Below, one piece after another: positions 24,116 to 33,805 of a DNA stretch of 64,000 nucleotides. The stretch covers positions 1 through 64,000 of the forward strand of contig CAZVYX010000001.1 of the NCBI GenBank assembly GCA_964631725.1. Reading direction: 5' to 3'. The stretch is from GCA-2731375 sp964631725 (GTDB taxonomy: Bacteria > Pseudomonadota > Alphaproteobacteria > GCA-2731375). Under the pieces are notes generated by a model. The model was given only the letters and a program-made list of their open reading frames with translations, did not search any database and had not been told where the DNA came from. The translations under genes and the position numbers were made by a program. Every line of letters begins with the position of its first letter. Positions within the stretch are counted from its first letter, which is position 1.

Positions 24116-25717
24116 CTAAACGCCGATCTTCTGCCGCTTCACCGTTATGCCTTCCGCTTCCCGGTCCCAGGTGTCGGCGGTGACGCCGTCGTCCTTCAAC
24201 AGATGCTTCTGCACCTTTTGCGTCGGCGTCTTGGGCAGGTCATCCATGATCCGGATGTAGCGGGGCAGCATGAAATGGGCCATGCGCGGCTCCAGGAAAC
24301 GGAACAACTCCAACGGCTCGATGGTCTGGCCCGGTGCCGGCGTCACCACGATCATGACCTCATCCTCGGACAGTTCGCTCGAGACCGGGATCGCGGCAAC
24401 CTCGCGAATGCTCTCAAAGGCCGTGACTTCGCTCTCTACCTCGAACGAAGAAATGTTCTCGCCCCGGCGCCGGATGGCGTCCTTGATCCGGTCAACGAAA
24501 TAGAAATAGCCGTCCTCGTCATATTTGAAGCCGTCGCCGGTATGGAACCATCCGTTGCGCCAGGCCTGGGCCGTGGCCTCCGGATTCTTGTAGTAGCCGT
24601 GGTTCATGGCCCAGGGCCGGTCCGTGCGCAGGATCAATTCGCCGGCGACGCCCGGCGGTACCTCGCAATCATTTTCATCCACCACGCGGGCTTCGACGCC
24701 CGGCCGCACCTTGCCGCAGGTGCCGGGCTCGGGCGGGAAAGGATCGGAGATCATCGGTGAGGAGACTTCCGTCATATTGAACGTGGTGCGCATCTCAATG
24801 CCATAGCGCCGGCCCACGGCGGCCGTGTCCTCGTTCCAGGGTACGCAGGTGGCTTTCCGCAAACTGTGATCCTGGTCCATGTTGGAGGGCGGCAGCTTCA
24901 ACAGGAATGGGATCATGGCGCCCAGCAGGCAGGTCAGGGTGATCTCATTCTCCCGCGCGGTCTGCCAGAATTCATCGGTCTTGAAATGGGTATCCAAAAA
25001 GGCGGAGCCGCCGTTGGCCAGGGCAATGATAAAAAATATCGTGCCGCCCACATGGAACATGGGCAGGTTGATCAGAACACGGTCTTCGCCGGTGATATAG
25101 TCGTAAGGTTCCGGCCCCATGGCATAGCCTTGGATATAGGACGACAGCACCGCCTTGGAGGGTCCCGTCGTGCCGGAGGTGAAGATGATGTATTGCGTAT
25201 CCCACGGCTCCACCACATCGGGCATTTCCGTCAAACCCTGTTCGGGCAGCAACGCCGATGCCGGGTGCGTGGTCTGATTTTTCAGCGATGCCTCGCCATT
25301 GGTAATGATCACGTCGCGCAGCGCGCCGCAGTCGATATCGTCCAGGCGCGGCGCCAGATCAGCATGACAGATCATCAAGGTGGCGTCGGATAGTTGCACC
25401 ACATGTTGCAGCAGATTGCCCTTGTAGGCGGTGTTTACCGGCACATAGACGGCACCCAGATAGTTCAAGCCAAACCAGATCAGCACAGATTCCCGGTTAT
25501 TAGGCTGCCAGGACAGTACGTGGTCGCCCTTCCCGACACCCTTGTCGGCCAAGCCCTTGGCGGACCGGCGGGTTAGCTCCAGGGTTTCGGCCCAGGTCCA
25601 TTGCTCGCCGCCGTAAAACATGACGGCGATGTCATTGGGCTTTTCCCGCGCCCAACGCTCGACCAGATTGCCAAGCACGCAATCGTCCCGTGACGGCATG
25701 CGGGGATCATAAACCAT
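24116..25717 (-). CDS. AMP-binding acyl-CoA ligase (crotonobetaine/carnitine-CoA ligase-like)
   Basis: 533 residues of the ANL superfamily. The P-loop F-T-S-G-T-T-G-P-S-K-A is at about 178-188, N-M-T-E-V-S appears in the place of the Y-G-x-T-E motif, then H-T-G-D, the hinge D-R-I-K-D-A-I-R-R-R-G-E-N-I-S-S, and a C-terminal Lys in T-P-T-Q-K-V-Q-K. The layout resembles CaiC and long-chain ligases used in carnitine or aromatic-acid activation. It is single, transcribed toward the other ligase gene. Confidence 0.88.
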   Translation of the reverse strand: MVYDPRMPSRDDCVLGNLVERWAREKPNDIAVMFYGGEQWTWAETLELTRRSAKGLADKGVGKGDHVLSWQPNNRESVLIWFGLNYLGAVYVPVNTAYKGNLLQHVVQLSDATLMICHADLAPRLDDIDCGALRDVIITNGEASLKNQTTHPASALLPEQGLTEMPDVVEPWDTQYIIFTSGTTGPSKAVLSSYIQGYAMGPEPYDYITGEDRVLINLPMFHVGGTIFFIIALANGGSAFLDTHFKTDEFWQTARENEITLTCLLGAMIPFLLKLPPSNMDQDHSLRKATCVPWNEDTAAVGRRYGIEMRTTFNMTEVSSPMISDPFPPEPGTCGKVRPGVEARVVDENDCEVPPGVAGELILRTDRPWAMNHGYYKNPEATAQAWRNGWFHTGDGFKYDEDGYFYFVDRIKDAIRRRGENISSFEVESEVTAFESIREVAAIPVSSELSEDEVMIVVTPAPGQTIEPLELFRFLEPRMAHFMLPRYIRIMDDLPKTPTQKVQKHLLKDDGVTADTWDREAEGITVKRQKIGV

Positions 25718-25899
25718 GAGAATACCTCAACTCTGCAACTATCCTGCGCCCATTTTGGCACGGATTTGGGGGGGCACGTCAAATTCCGATCGGCTATTTG
25801 CCATTCGTTGAACCAATTGCTTTCACAATTTTGGAAGAGATGCTTGGTGAATATGTCGTTTGTATGTTGCTATGGATGTATGGACCCGGAAAATTTTAC

Positions 25900-26376
25900 A
25901 TGACCGTTGACATCACCATTGATCGTACGCTCAATCTGAAACCGGTTGTCTTGGTCGAGTTGCTGGAAATTTGGCGAAGTCAACGTGGTACCGATGTGAT
26001 GCCGCAGTGGTCGGTATTTGATCCACTTGATATTCCCGCAGCAACCCTGCCGCATCTCTACTTGATCGATGGCCTGGAAACGAAACCGCCGCGGCTGCGC
26101 TGGCGCCTGTTGGGGACCCACACCACTGAAATGCTGGGCCGCGATAACACGGGAAAATATTTCGACGAATTGTATCCGCCGGAAGACGCCCGGGATATGG
26201 CGGCACCCGTTTTTCTAATTCAGGAGGAGAGGGTCCCCCTGCGTCTTACCGGCCAGTCATTGTTCGCCGGCAAGGACTGGATCCACTACGAATGCCTATA
26301 TCTGCCCTATGCCGGCAACACACAAAGCGTGGCCATGATCGTCGGCGGTATCGTATACGAGATCACCGGGACCTAG
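25900..26376 (+). CDS. PAS-domain protein (PAS_5-like), second copy
   Basis: 158 residues from the ATG at 25900; an in-frame extension to 25798 exists but looks non-homologous. The pattern E-I-W-R-S-Q-R-G-T-D-V-M-P, R-L-R-W-R-L-L-G-T and G-R-D-N-T-G matches the protein at 12546-13064. It has only a PAS fold, so it may be a ligand-sensing partner of other regulators. Its stop codon lies inside an 11-base-pair hairpin. Confidence 0.7.
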   Translation: MTVDITIDRTLNLKPVVLVELLEIWRSQRGTDVMPQWSVFDPLDIPAATLPHLYLIDGLETKPPRLRWRLLGTHTTEMLGRDNTGKYFDELYPPEDARDMAAPVFLIQEERVPLRLTGQSLFAGKDWIHYECLYLPYAGNTQSVAMIVGGIVYEITGT

Positions 26377-26392
26377 CAGGCTGCTAGGTCCC
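26368..26392 (+). terminator. hairpin across the stop codon of the PAS gene
   Basis: An 11-base-pair perfect stem (GGGACCTAGCA and its complement, 26368-26378 and 26382-26392) with a 3-base loop, containing the TAG stop. It lies between two convergent genes. There is no downstream T-run, so it is a candidate transcription end or mRNA 3' stabiliser. Confidence 0.45.
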
Positions 26393-26463
26393 CATGTGAT
26401 CGATGGACTGCGCGGACGCGCGGTAGCGGCCCTCGCATTGAAGCTTCCGGCGCTTACGCCCGC

Positions 26464-27543
26464 CTATTTGGCGCCGTCCAGACGGGCTTCCTCCGCCCGC
26501 AGGGCCGGCATCACCTCGTTGGTGAACAGATCCATGGAGTGCATTACCTGGTTATGCTCCAGGCCGCCGACCCGCATCTGGATGATGAACTCCCTGGCGC
26601 CCAGCTTGTCCATGTACATCTTCATGATGTCGATGACGCGCTCCGGCGAGCCAAACACCGTGCCGCGCTCCCAAACATCCTCCAGGGTCAGATTGGCCAG
26701 GGAATCGGGGTTGAGGGGATACTTTTCGTAGCCCTTCGGCACCTCTTCACGTCCCTTCGCACCGGGCACCAGCTTGGCCAGCAGATGATAGAACCACAGC
26801 GCATGTTCGGTCTGGGCCTTGGCTTCCTCGTCCGTGTCCGCCACATGGACCCGCAACGAAACCGGCTGATCCAAGGCCGTCATGTCATGGCCATAGCCCT
26901 GACCCAGTGTGACATATTCGTTGTAGGCGTCGGCCACGGCGTCGAGATTGCTGAACTGCGGCGCCCGTAGCAGCGACATGTTGTGGCGCGCCGCCACGTC
27001 CAGGCTGCGCCGGCTGACCGAGGCCACGTACAACGGCGGATAAGGCTTCTGCAAGGGCTTGGGATAGATTTCGATGGGATCCTTGAATTGCCAGAACTTG
27101 CCGTCGAAGGCGAATTTTTCACCGCTTAGGGACCGGGTGATTATCTCCAGGCTTTCTTCGAACATTTCCGATGATTGGCTTTGGTCCAGGCCGAAGCCGT
27201 GGAACTCGGGCGGCTGATAGCCGCGCCCGACGCCAAGCAACAGGCGTCCGCCGCTCAGGGCATCGACCGTGGCCGCATCTTCCGCCGTGCGCAGCGGGTG
27301 CTGGAAGGGCAGCACGACGATGGCGGTGCCGATCTTCATGGTCTTCGTCCGCTGCGCCACAGCCGCCGCCAGCAACAACGGGTTGCCCAACATGCCGTAG
27401 ATCTCGAAGTGATGTTCGGGCAGCCAGACGGAATCGAAACCCATCTCCTCGCCGACCTCAATCTCCCCCAATACTTCGTCGAACAGTGTCTGTTGCGAGA
27501 TGTTGCCGAAATCGCTGAACAAATAGAACAAGCCGAATTTCAT
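26464..27543 (-). CDS. LLM-class flavin-dependent oxidoreductase
   Basis: 359 residues. The LLM core has M-K-F-G-L-F-Y-L-F, W-L-P-E-H-H-F at about 47, M-K-I-G-T-A-I-V-V-L-P-F-Q-H-P-L-R, and L-S-G-G-R-L-L-L-G-V-G-R-G. The start is the ATG at 27543, matching the family N-terminus; 90 upstream in-frame bases are not homologous. It is similar in type to the gene at 13284 (both lack the F420-group T-G-W motif). The divergent hyuA starts 212 bases away. Confidence 0.88.
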   Translation of the reverse strand: MKFGLFYLFSDFGNISQQTLFDEVLGEIEVGEEMGFDSVWLPEHHFEIYGMLGNPLLLAAAVAQRTKTMKIGTAIVVLPFQHPLRTAEDAATVDALSGGRLLLGVGRGYQPPEFHGFGLDQSQSSEMFEESLEIITRSLSGEKFAFDGKFWQFKDPIEIYPKPLQKPYPPLYVASVSRRSLDVAARHNMSLLRAPQFSNLDAVADAYNEYVTLGQGYGHDMTALDQPVSLRVHVADTDEEAKAQTEHALWFYHLLAKLVPGAKGREEVPKGYEKYPLNPDSLANLTLEDVWERGTVFGSPERVIDIMKMYMDKLGAREFIIQMRVGGLEHNQVMHSMDLFTNEVMPALRAEEARLDGAK

Positions 27544-27755
27544 GACCCTGTCTCCTTGTTTTTGTTTGATAGTCCGCGCGTGTATTCGCGCATTACGTTT
27601 TCGATGGCGTATGTCGGACATGAAGCCTGCCAAGCGGGCGCTCCAAGGGCTTTGACTTATGTCAAATTGTGCCGCTGCATTTGTGGCGCATGGAGTGCAT
27701 GGATTCGGCCGCCGTCCGCCGTTACACTTCTGTTCAGGCGGAGGGAGAGCGGTTC

Positions 27756-29786
27756 ATGAGTTGGCGTGTTGGCGTTGATATTGGCGGGACGTTTACGGAT
27801 TTCTGTGTTTTCGATGAAGATAGCGGCGCCCTGCATACCTTGAAGGTGCTGTCCACGCCGGAGCGGCCGGGCGATGAGGTCCTGACCGGCATCAGGGAAA
27901 TCGAACAGCGCCATGGTGTGCCGCCCGGCGATATTTCCTATTTCACCCACGGCACCACGGTTGGCGTGAACACGGTCATCCAGCGCAAGGGCATCAATCT
28001 ATGCCTGTTCACCACCCAGAATTTCGAGGATGTGCTGGAAGTGGCGCGGCTGAAGATGCCCGATGCCTATGATCTGTTCTCGCGCCGGCCCGTGCCTCTG
28101 GTCACCCGCGAAAAAGTCTTCTCTATTCCAGGCCGCATGTTGTTCGACGGCGGCGAGGATGAACCCCTGGACGAAGACGCCGTTCTGGCCGCGATTGACG
28201 GCGTGCGGGCCATTGGCGGCGAAGGCATCGTGGTTGCTCTGCTGCACGCCTACGGCAATCCGGACCACGAGCGGCGCGTCGTCGACATCGTCAAACGCGA
28301 GGCGCCGGATCTGTTTGTCGTTTCCAGCCATGAGGTCTGGCCGATCATCCGCGAATACGAACGCACCGTCACCGCCGTCGTCGCGGGCTACGTCCAGCCC
28401 CGGGTCAGCCATTATCTCGGCTCCCTGCAAAGCGCTTTGGTTGAGGCCGGCGTCACGGCGGAGCCGATGATCACCAAATCCAATGGCGGCGTCATGACGG
28501 CCGAGGCGGGCAAGAGCCAATGCGCCCAGATGCTGCTTTCAGGCACCGCATCGGGCGTTATCGGTGCCTGCCATGTGGCGCGCATGGCGGCGGTGGCGGA
28601 TGCCTTGAGCCTTGATATCGGCGGCACCTCCGCCGACGTCGCGGTGGTGCGCGCGGGCGAGCCGCAATACGGCGTCGGTGAGATGATCGGTGAATTCCCG
28701 ATCCATATCCCCACTGTTTCGGTCACCTCCATCGGCGAGGGCGGCGGCTCCATCGCCTGGGTCGATCCTCATGGCGTGTTGAAGGTGGGACCGGAAAGCG
28801 CCGGCTCCAACCCCGGCCCGGCCTGCTATGGGCAAGGCGGCGAAAGGCCGACCATCACCGATGCCTTCGTTGTCAGCGGCTTCCTCGGCGCCACTGGCCT
28901 GGGCTATGGCCAGGTAAGCATGCGCAAGGATCTGGCCGAGGCGGCCGTCCGTACCGTGGCCGGGCCCTTGTCCATGAGCCTGGAGGATACGGCGGAGGCG
29001 ATCATCAAGGTCGCGGTATCGGGGATGTATCTGGAGGTTTCCAAGATGGTCGCCCGCTATGGCATCGACCCGCGTGATATGTCCCTGGTGGCCTTCGGCG
29101 GCGCCGGCCCCATGCTGGCCTGCCATGTGGCGCGCGAATTGAACATGCGCCGCATCGTGGTGCCCCTGACGCCAGGTGTGTTGAGCGCTTTCGGCGGCCT
29201 GATCGCCGATATCAAGAACGACTTCATCCGCACCGTCTATCTGGACCTGGATGAAAAGGCGGCGGGCGTGATCCGGGACGGCTTCGCTGAACTGCGCCGG
29301 GCCGCCCTGACCTGGTTGCGGGAGGAGCAGGGCTTCGAGGGCGAGGCGACGCTGCTTTATTCCGCCGACATGCGCTATCGCGGCCAGTCGTTTGAAATCG
29401 ATACCCTGGTGGCCGAGGATGGCGATGTCGCGGCGATGGCCGCCGCCTTCCATGCCGAGCATGAGCGCATTTACGAACATGCGGATGTTGAGGCGCCGGT
29501 GCAGGTGATAAATCTGCGCCTGGTGGTCATCGGCGAGCCGCCAAAACCGAGTTTCTCCCGCCTGGCGGCGGCAGAGGGGGAAGCGGCGCCGGCCGAAACG
29601 GTCGAGGTCTATGCTGGTGGAGAACGCCATCCCGCCGGGATCTATCATCGCACCGACCTGCGCGCGGGGCAGCATTTCCAAGGCCCGGCGGTGGTGGCCC
29701 AGGACGATTGCACCACCTGTATCCTGGATGGCTTCGCGGCCAGCGTTGATGGCTACGGCAATCTGATCCTGGAAATGGAGGCGTAG
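27756..29786 (+). CDS. hyuA: hydantoinase/oxoprolinase family, subunit A (HyuA)
   Basis: 676 residues. An ASKHA-like ATP-binding start (V-G-V-D-I-G-G-T-F-T-D-F), the T-H-G-T-T-V-G-V-N segment, L-D-I-G-G-T-S-A-D-V-A and G-G-A-G-P-M-L-A give the HyuA/N-methylhydantoinase A architecture. With HyuB it performs ATP-dependent ring opening of hydantoins or 5-oxoproline, or ketone carboxylation (acetone-carboxylase-like). A GGAGGGAGAG ribosome site precedes the ATG at 27756. hyuB follows after 3 bases. Confidence 0.92.
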   Translation: MSWRVGVDIGGTFTDFCVFDEDSGALHTLKVLSTPERPGDEVLTGIREIEQRHGVPPGDISYFTHGTTVGVNTVIQRKGINLCLFTTQNFEDVLEVARLKMPDAYDLFSRRPVPLVTREKVFSIPGRMLFDGGEDEPLDEDAVLAAIDGVRAIGGEGIVVALLHAYGNPDHERRVVDIVKREAPDLFVVSSHEVWPIIREYERTVTAVVAGYVQPRVSHYLGSLQSALVEAGVTAEPMITKSNGGVMTAEAGKSQCAQMLLSGTASGVIGACHVARMAAVADALSLDIGGTSADVAVVRAGEPQYGVGEMIGEFPIHIPTVSVTSIGEGGGSIAWVDPHGVLKVGPESAGSNPGPACYGQGGERPTITDAFVVSGFLGATGLGYGQVSMRKDLAEAAVRTVAGPLSMSLEDTAEAIIKVAVSGMYLEVSKMVARYGIDPRDMSLVAFGGAGPMLACHVARELNMRRIVVPLTPGVLSAFGGLIADIKNDFIRTVYLDLDEKAAGVIRDGFAELRRAALTWLREEQGFEGEATLLYSADMRYRGQSFEIDTLVAEDGDVAAMAAAFHAEHERIYEHADVEAPVQVINLRLVVIGEPPKPSFSRLAAAEGEAAPAETVEVYAGGERHPAGIYHRTDLRAGQHFQGPAVVAQDDCTTCILDGFAASVDGYGNLILEMEA

Positions 29787-29789
29787 GCC

Positions 29790-31790
29790 ATGGCCGTTGA
29801 CAGCATCACACTCGAAATTCTGAAGAACCATTGCCGGGCCGCCGCCGAGAGCATGGCATTTACCCTTTATCGCACGGCCCATTCAACCTTCGTGAAGGAG
29901 ACCGAGGATTTCACCACCGGTCTGACGACGCCGGATGGCGAGACCTTCGCCACGCCCACCGATCTGGGCGCCACCTGGTTCGTAGGCTTGAACTACAAAA
30001 ACGTTATTGACCTGATCGACCATTATGACGAGGGCGATATCTGCCTGACCAACGATCCGTATTCGGGCTTCGTCTCCACCCATTCGCCGGATATGCATAT
30101 CTGGAAGCCGGTCTTTCATCAGGGCGAGATCGTCTGTTTCGTCACCGGCCATGTCCATAACACCGACGTCGGCGGCGCCGTGCCGGCCAGTCTGTCGCGG
30201 ACCTTGTCGGAAGTGCATCAGGAAGGTATCCGCATCCCGCCCGCCAAAATCATGGAAAAGGGCGTGATCAATGATGATGTGCTTTCCATCATGCTGGCCA
30301 ACGTGCGCATGCCGGAGCAGAACTGGGGCGATCTGAAGGCGCAGATCGCGGCCATGAACACGGGCGAGCGCCGGGTGCACGAGATGATCGACAAGTTCGG
30401 TGTCGAGACCTTCAAACAAGGCACCGCCGATCTGCTGGACTATGCCGAGCGCCAGGCCCGCGCCATTCTGCGTGATCTGCCCGATGGCGAGTATGTCTTC
30501 AACGATTACATGGACGAGGACGCGCCGGAGGGCTATCCCTGCCGCATTGCCCTGAAAATGACCATCGACGGCGATGATCTGCTGTTCGATTTCACGGGCA
30601 GCGACCCGCAGATCGAAGGTTCGGTCAATATCCCCACCGGGGGTGAGGTGCGCCATGTGCTGTTGATGATCGGCCTGGTCTATGTGCTCTATTCCCTCGA
30701 TACCCGGCTGTTCCTGAACGCGGGCATTTCACGGGTCTGCCGATGTATTCTGCCCTCCGGCAGCGTCGTCAATCCGGATTTTCCCGCCGCCGTGGGGCTT
30801 CGTACCCTGTCGGTTCAGCGGTTGCAGGCGATCATCTTCGGCGCCTTTGTGCAGGCCGCGCCGGACCGTTTGCCCGCCAGCCCGGCCAGCGGCGGACCGA
30901 TCATGAACGTCAATGCCATCGATAACCTGACCGGCCGCCGGGTGGTCGCCTCCATTGATCCCATAACCGGGGGCTCGGGCGGCAACCCATGGGGCGACGG
31001 CACCGAGGGCTCCGGCGCAAATTCCGCCTTCCTGAAAAACACGCCGGTGGAGATCAACGAGGCCGAAGTGCCGATCCGCATCCTGCGCTATGGCCTGGCA
31101 CCGGATTCAGGCGGGCCGGGCAAATACCGCGGCGGCCTGGCCACGGTGCTGGAATTCCGGGCCGAGGCACCCAACACCCGCGTTACCGCGCGCAACCGCG
31201 ACCGCACACGATTTACCTCCTGGGGCGTGCGGGGCGGCAGGTCGGGGGCGGTTTCGGCCTTCTTCCTCAATTCCGGCAGGCCGGGCGAAGTCAACTTGGG
31301 CAACACGGATATCTTGAGCATTGATCCCGGCGACGAGATCCTGGTTGCTTCGGGTGGTGCCGGCGGCTGGGGCGATCCGTTGACGCGGGAACCCGGCGCG
31401 GTGCTGCTGGATGTGCGGCGCGGCTTTGTCTCGATCGGATCGGCGCGGGCGGACTATGGCGTGGTCATCACCGAGGGTGAACTGGACGAGGCCGCCACGG
31501 CTGATCTTCGTGCCGCCCGTGGTAGTGAAGGCAGTGAAGACTTTTTTGATTACGGCGCCGGCCGCATTGCGTTCGAGCGTCTTTGGACCGGGGCGAACTA
31601 CGCCGCCCTGACGGAATTGCTGCAGGAACTGCCGGTGCATTGGCGATTTTTCGTCAAGCACCGGGTGTTCGAGGCCATGGAGGCTCTGGACGAGAATGCG
31701 CGCAATGGCGACGGTTCCGAGGTGCGCACAATATTCACCGAGGTGATTGCCCGCTATCCCCAGCTGGGTCTTGGGACGGCGGGGAAATAG
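29790..31790 (+). CDS. hyuB: hydantoinase/oxoprolinase family, subunit B (HyuB)
   Basis: 666 residues, longer than the usual 520-600 because of a C-terminal extension (about residues 545-666) past the characteristic G-G-A-G-G-W-G-D-P motif. Family features include L-E-I-L-K-N-H-C-R-A near the start, N-D-P-Y-S-G-F-V-S-T-H-S-P-D (metal-site region) and G-G-S-G-G-N-P-W-G. It pairs with HyuA, 3 bases upstream. The extension may be a fused small subunit-like domain; I do not recognise it. Confidence 0.9.
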   Translation: MAVDSITLEILKNHCRAAAESMAFTLYRTAHSTFVKETEDFTTGLTTPDGETFATPTDLGATWFVGLNYKNVIDLIDHYDEGDICLTNDPYSGFVSTHSPDMHIWKPVFHQGEIVCFVTGHVHNTDVGGAVPASLSRTLSEVHQEGIRIPPAKIMEKGVINDDVLSIMLANVRMPEQNWGDLKAQIAAMNTGERRVHEMIDKFGVETFKQGTADLLDYAERQARAILRDLPDGEYVFNDYMDEDAPEGYPCRIALKMTIDGDDLLFDFTGSDPQIEGSVNIPTGGEVRHVLLMIGLVYVLYSLDTRLFLNAGISRVCRCILPSGSVVNPDFPAAVGLRTLSVQRLQAIIFGAFVQAAPDRLPASPASGGPIMNVNAIDNLTGRRVVASIDPITGGSGGNPWGDGTEGSGANSAFLKNTPVEINEAEVPIRILRYGLAPDSGGPGKYRGGLATVLEFRAEAPNTRVTARNRDRTRFTSWGVRGGRSGAVSAFFLNSGRPGEVNLGNTDILSIDPGDEILVASGGAGGWGDPLTREPGAVLLDVRRGFVSIGSARADYGVVITEGELDEAATADLRAARGSEGSEDFFDYGAGRIAFERLWTGANYAALTELLQELPVHWRFFVKHRVFEAMEALDENARNGDGSEVRTIFTEVIARYPQLGLGTAGK

Positions 31791-31869
31791 CCCCGCGAAA
31801 CAGCCAATATCGTAACAACATCGCGTGCCGCCCTAGCCAAATCGGCTGTGTTTGCTATGATGGGATTTC

Positions 31870-31908
31870 CGGGTCATTCCGTTATCATTAATGGGCTCGA
31901 ATGACCCG
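31870..31908. repeat. inverted repeat between hyuB and the methyltransferase gene
   Basis: Ten-base arms CGGGTCATTC (31870-31879) and its perfect complement (31899-31908) flank a 19-base spacer. It lies 80 bases after hyuB and 114 bases before the ATG at 32022, just downstream of a TATGAT hexamer at 31856-31861. It could be an operator or a weak terminator for hyuAB. Confidence 0.35.
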
Positions 31909-32021
31909 TCGCCGATCCGCTGGTGTGTGCCTGCCACGTCACTGGTGTTTGATGGGCCCGTGCTTGTACCCCGACCACGCCTACCGTGCCCAAGAATGCA
32001 CAGTGGTCTTGAGCTGCGCTC

Positions 32022-33101
32022 ATGGGTGAGCCCAATGTCTATAACCGAGATCATGCAGTAGCAACTGCAGGGAGCTTTATCTTGTCTACTCATGCGGCTG
32101 AAACAGCCGAAGACATTTCGAAAATTGCGTTTGGTTTCATGGCGTCGAAGTCTCTATTTGCGGCCCTCCACGTTGACCTCTTTTCCCACCTTTCAAAAGA
32201 CCCCAAGACCGAGCCGGAGCTGGCGAAAGCCGCCGGCGTGCCGGTCAACCGCATCACCACCCTGACCCGGGCCCTGCGCAGTCTTGGCCTGTTGGTGCAG
32301 GAGGACGGCAAGCTGGCCAATGCGCCGGCCTCGGAATTCTTTCTGGTGAAGGGCGCGAAGTACGACTTCGGCGACTATCTGCGCTATCAGATCGACGGTC
32401 AGATGTATCCGGTCCTGGGACAGTTGAACGATGCCATGGACGGCAGTCTGGATCGGGAGGCGATCGATTCCTACGCCAGTTGGATGTCCGATCCCGTACA
32501 GGCCCGGATCTACTCCAAGGCGCAGCATGCGGGCTCCCTCGGGCCGGGTCTGACGATCGCCGGGCTGGTCGATCTCGACGATGCCCGCACCTTGTTGGAT
32601 GTGGGCGGTGGCACCGGTGCGATGACCATCAGTCTGTGCAAGGCTAATCCGGAATTGAGCGCGACCATTGTCGATTTCCCCAATGTCTCGGAAATCGGCT
32701 GGGAATATATTACCGAGGCTGGCCTGGTGGACCGGGTCCGTTATATCCCCGCCAATGCCCTGGAATGCGAATGGCCGTCGGAACGTTGCGCCGTGCTGAT
32801 GTCCTATCTGTTCAGCGGCGTGCCGGAAGATGCCATTCCCACCTTGATTGACGATGCCTTCAAGACCCTGCGTCCCGGCGGCACCCTGATGGTGCACGAC
32901 TTCATGGTCGATGCCGATAAGGCGGAGCCGCAGTTGGCGGCGCTATGGCACATGCAGCACATGGCCTTCACGCCGGAAGCCGCCTCCATGACGGCGCCGC
33001 GCATTGCCAAGGCGATGGAAGCGGCGGGTTTCATCGACGCCCAGGACGCCGAGGTAATCCCCGGCATGACCCGCATCGTGCACGCCCGCAAGCCTGGCTG
33101 A
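32022..33101 (+). CDS. SAM-dependent O-methyltransferase (COMT/hydroxyneurosporene-type)
   Basis: 359 residues. An N-terminal winged-helix dimerisation domain (about 20-110; A-L-H-V-D-L-F-S-H-L, then L-G-L-L-V-Q-E-D-G-K-L) precedes a Rossmann methyltransferase domain with motif I L-L-D-V-G-G-G-T-G at about 191-199 and a D-F after the second strand. It methylates hydroxyls of small aromatic or polyketide-like compounds. The start is uncertain: ATG 32022 has a weak ribosome site, while a TTG at 32082 has GGGAG nearby and would remove 20 non-conserved residues. Confidence 0.85.
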   Translation: MGEPNVYNRDHAVATAGSFILSTHAAETAEDISKIAFGFMASKSLFAALHVDLFSHLSKDPKTEPELAKAAGVPVNRITTLTRALRSLGLLVQEDGKLANAPASEFFLVKGAKYDFGDYLRYQIDGQMYPVLGQLNDAMDGSLDREAIDSYASWMSDPVQARIYSKAQHAGSLGPGLTIAGLVDLDDARTLLDVGGGTGAMTISLCKANPELSATIVDFPNVSEIGWEYITEAGLVDRVRYIPANALECEWPSERCAVLMSYLFSGVPEDAIPTLIDDAFKTLRPGGTLMVHDFMVDADKAEPQLAALWHMQHMAFTPEAASMTAPRIAKAMEAAGFIDAQDAEVIPGMTRIVHARKPG

Positions 33102-33124
33102 CGGGCGGCCCCATTTGCGCTTGC

Positions 33125-33715
33125 TTACTGCGCTTCCTTATGCGGATCGTCGGGGCCGACCCATGGTTTGACGGGGGCGGTCAAGGCGAATAGCTCAGGC
33201 TCGCTGCGCGCCCGGCCCGGCAGCACGGTCGAAAAACCCTCTACCGACTCGGTGCCGGTGTAAACGCAGAGGTAGACACCGTCATCCAGGCGGCGGATTT
33301 CGTCGATCAGGTCCATTTCGCCGGCATAGTTGCGAAACGCGCTGTAATACATGATCAGGGCCGGGCGGCCGTCCAGGATCGACGGTCCGATCTCCGTGGC
33401 GAAACGGCGATAGCGCCGCACCGCGCCGTCGGCTTCGCGGAAAATGTTGTAACCTTCACCCCGGCCGCCATCCTCGTCGCCGGTTCCCGGCTTATAGGCC
33501 TTGCCGAGCCAGTAGCCGCATGGGGAATCGAAAAAGAATGCGTTCTTGGCCTCCCGGACCGCCAGATCACCGCCATCGTGGACATGGCCGGTGTATTCAC
33601 CATGTACCTCGTCGGGCGCCGGCGCCGGCAGGGTCTTCCAGAGTTCAAGCGCCGCCTCGCGGCTCATTTCACGCATGACGTGGTCGAGGGAGTCTTGTTC
33701 CGCCGTCAGGCTCAT
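33125..33715 (-). CDS. conserved hypothetical protein
   Basis: 196 residues starting at the ATG at 33715 (M-S-L-T-A-E-Q). I do not recognise the family with confidence. Visible features are an acidic/helical N-terminus, then beta-rich sequence with F-F-F-D-S-P-C-G-Y-W-L-G-K-A-Y-K at about 80-95 and G-Y-N-I-F, reminiscent of lipocalin-like GXWXG-type folds. No signal peptide. It lies 90 bases downstream of the gene at 33806 on the same strand and is probably in an operon with it. Confidence 0.6.
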   Translation of the reverse strand: MSLTAEQDSLDHVMREMSREAALELWKTLPAPAPDEVHGEYTGHVHDGGDLAVREAKNAFFFDSPCGYWLGKAYKPGTGDEDGGRGEGYNIFREADGAVRRYRRFATEIGPSILDGRPALIMYYSAFRNYAGEMDLIDEIRRLDDGVYLCVYTGTESVEGFSTVLPGRARSEPELFALTAPVKPWVGPDDPHKEAQ

Positions 33716-33805
33716 GGCACGTCCTCCAGTCTTCCGAAGCATTATCGGAGTGCGAAGTTTCCCATATCTTGGGTGAATCCGAAAGGTGCGGCCGGCGGCC
33801 CCTCC

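Noticed and set aside
28539..29882. 447-codon minus-strand ORF opposite hyuA
   Set aside because: hyuA has clear motifs; the antisense frame is low-complexity shadow sequence.
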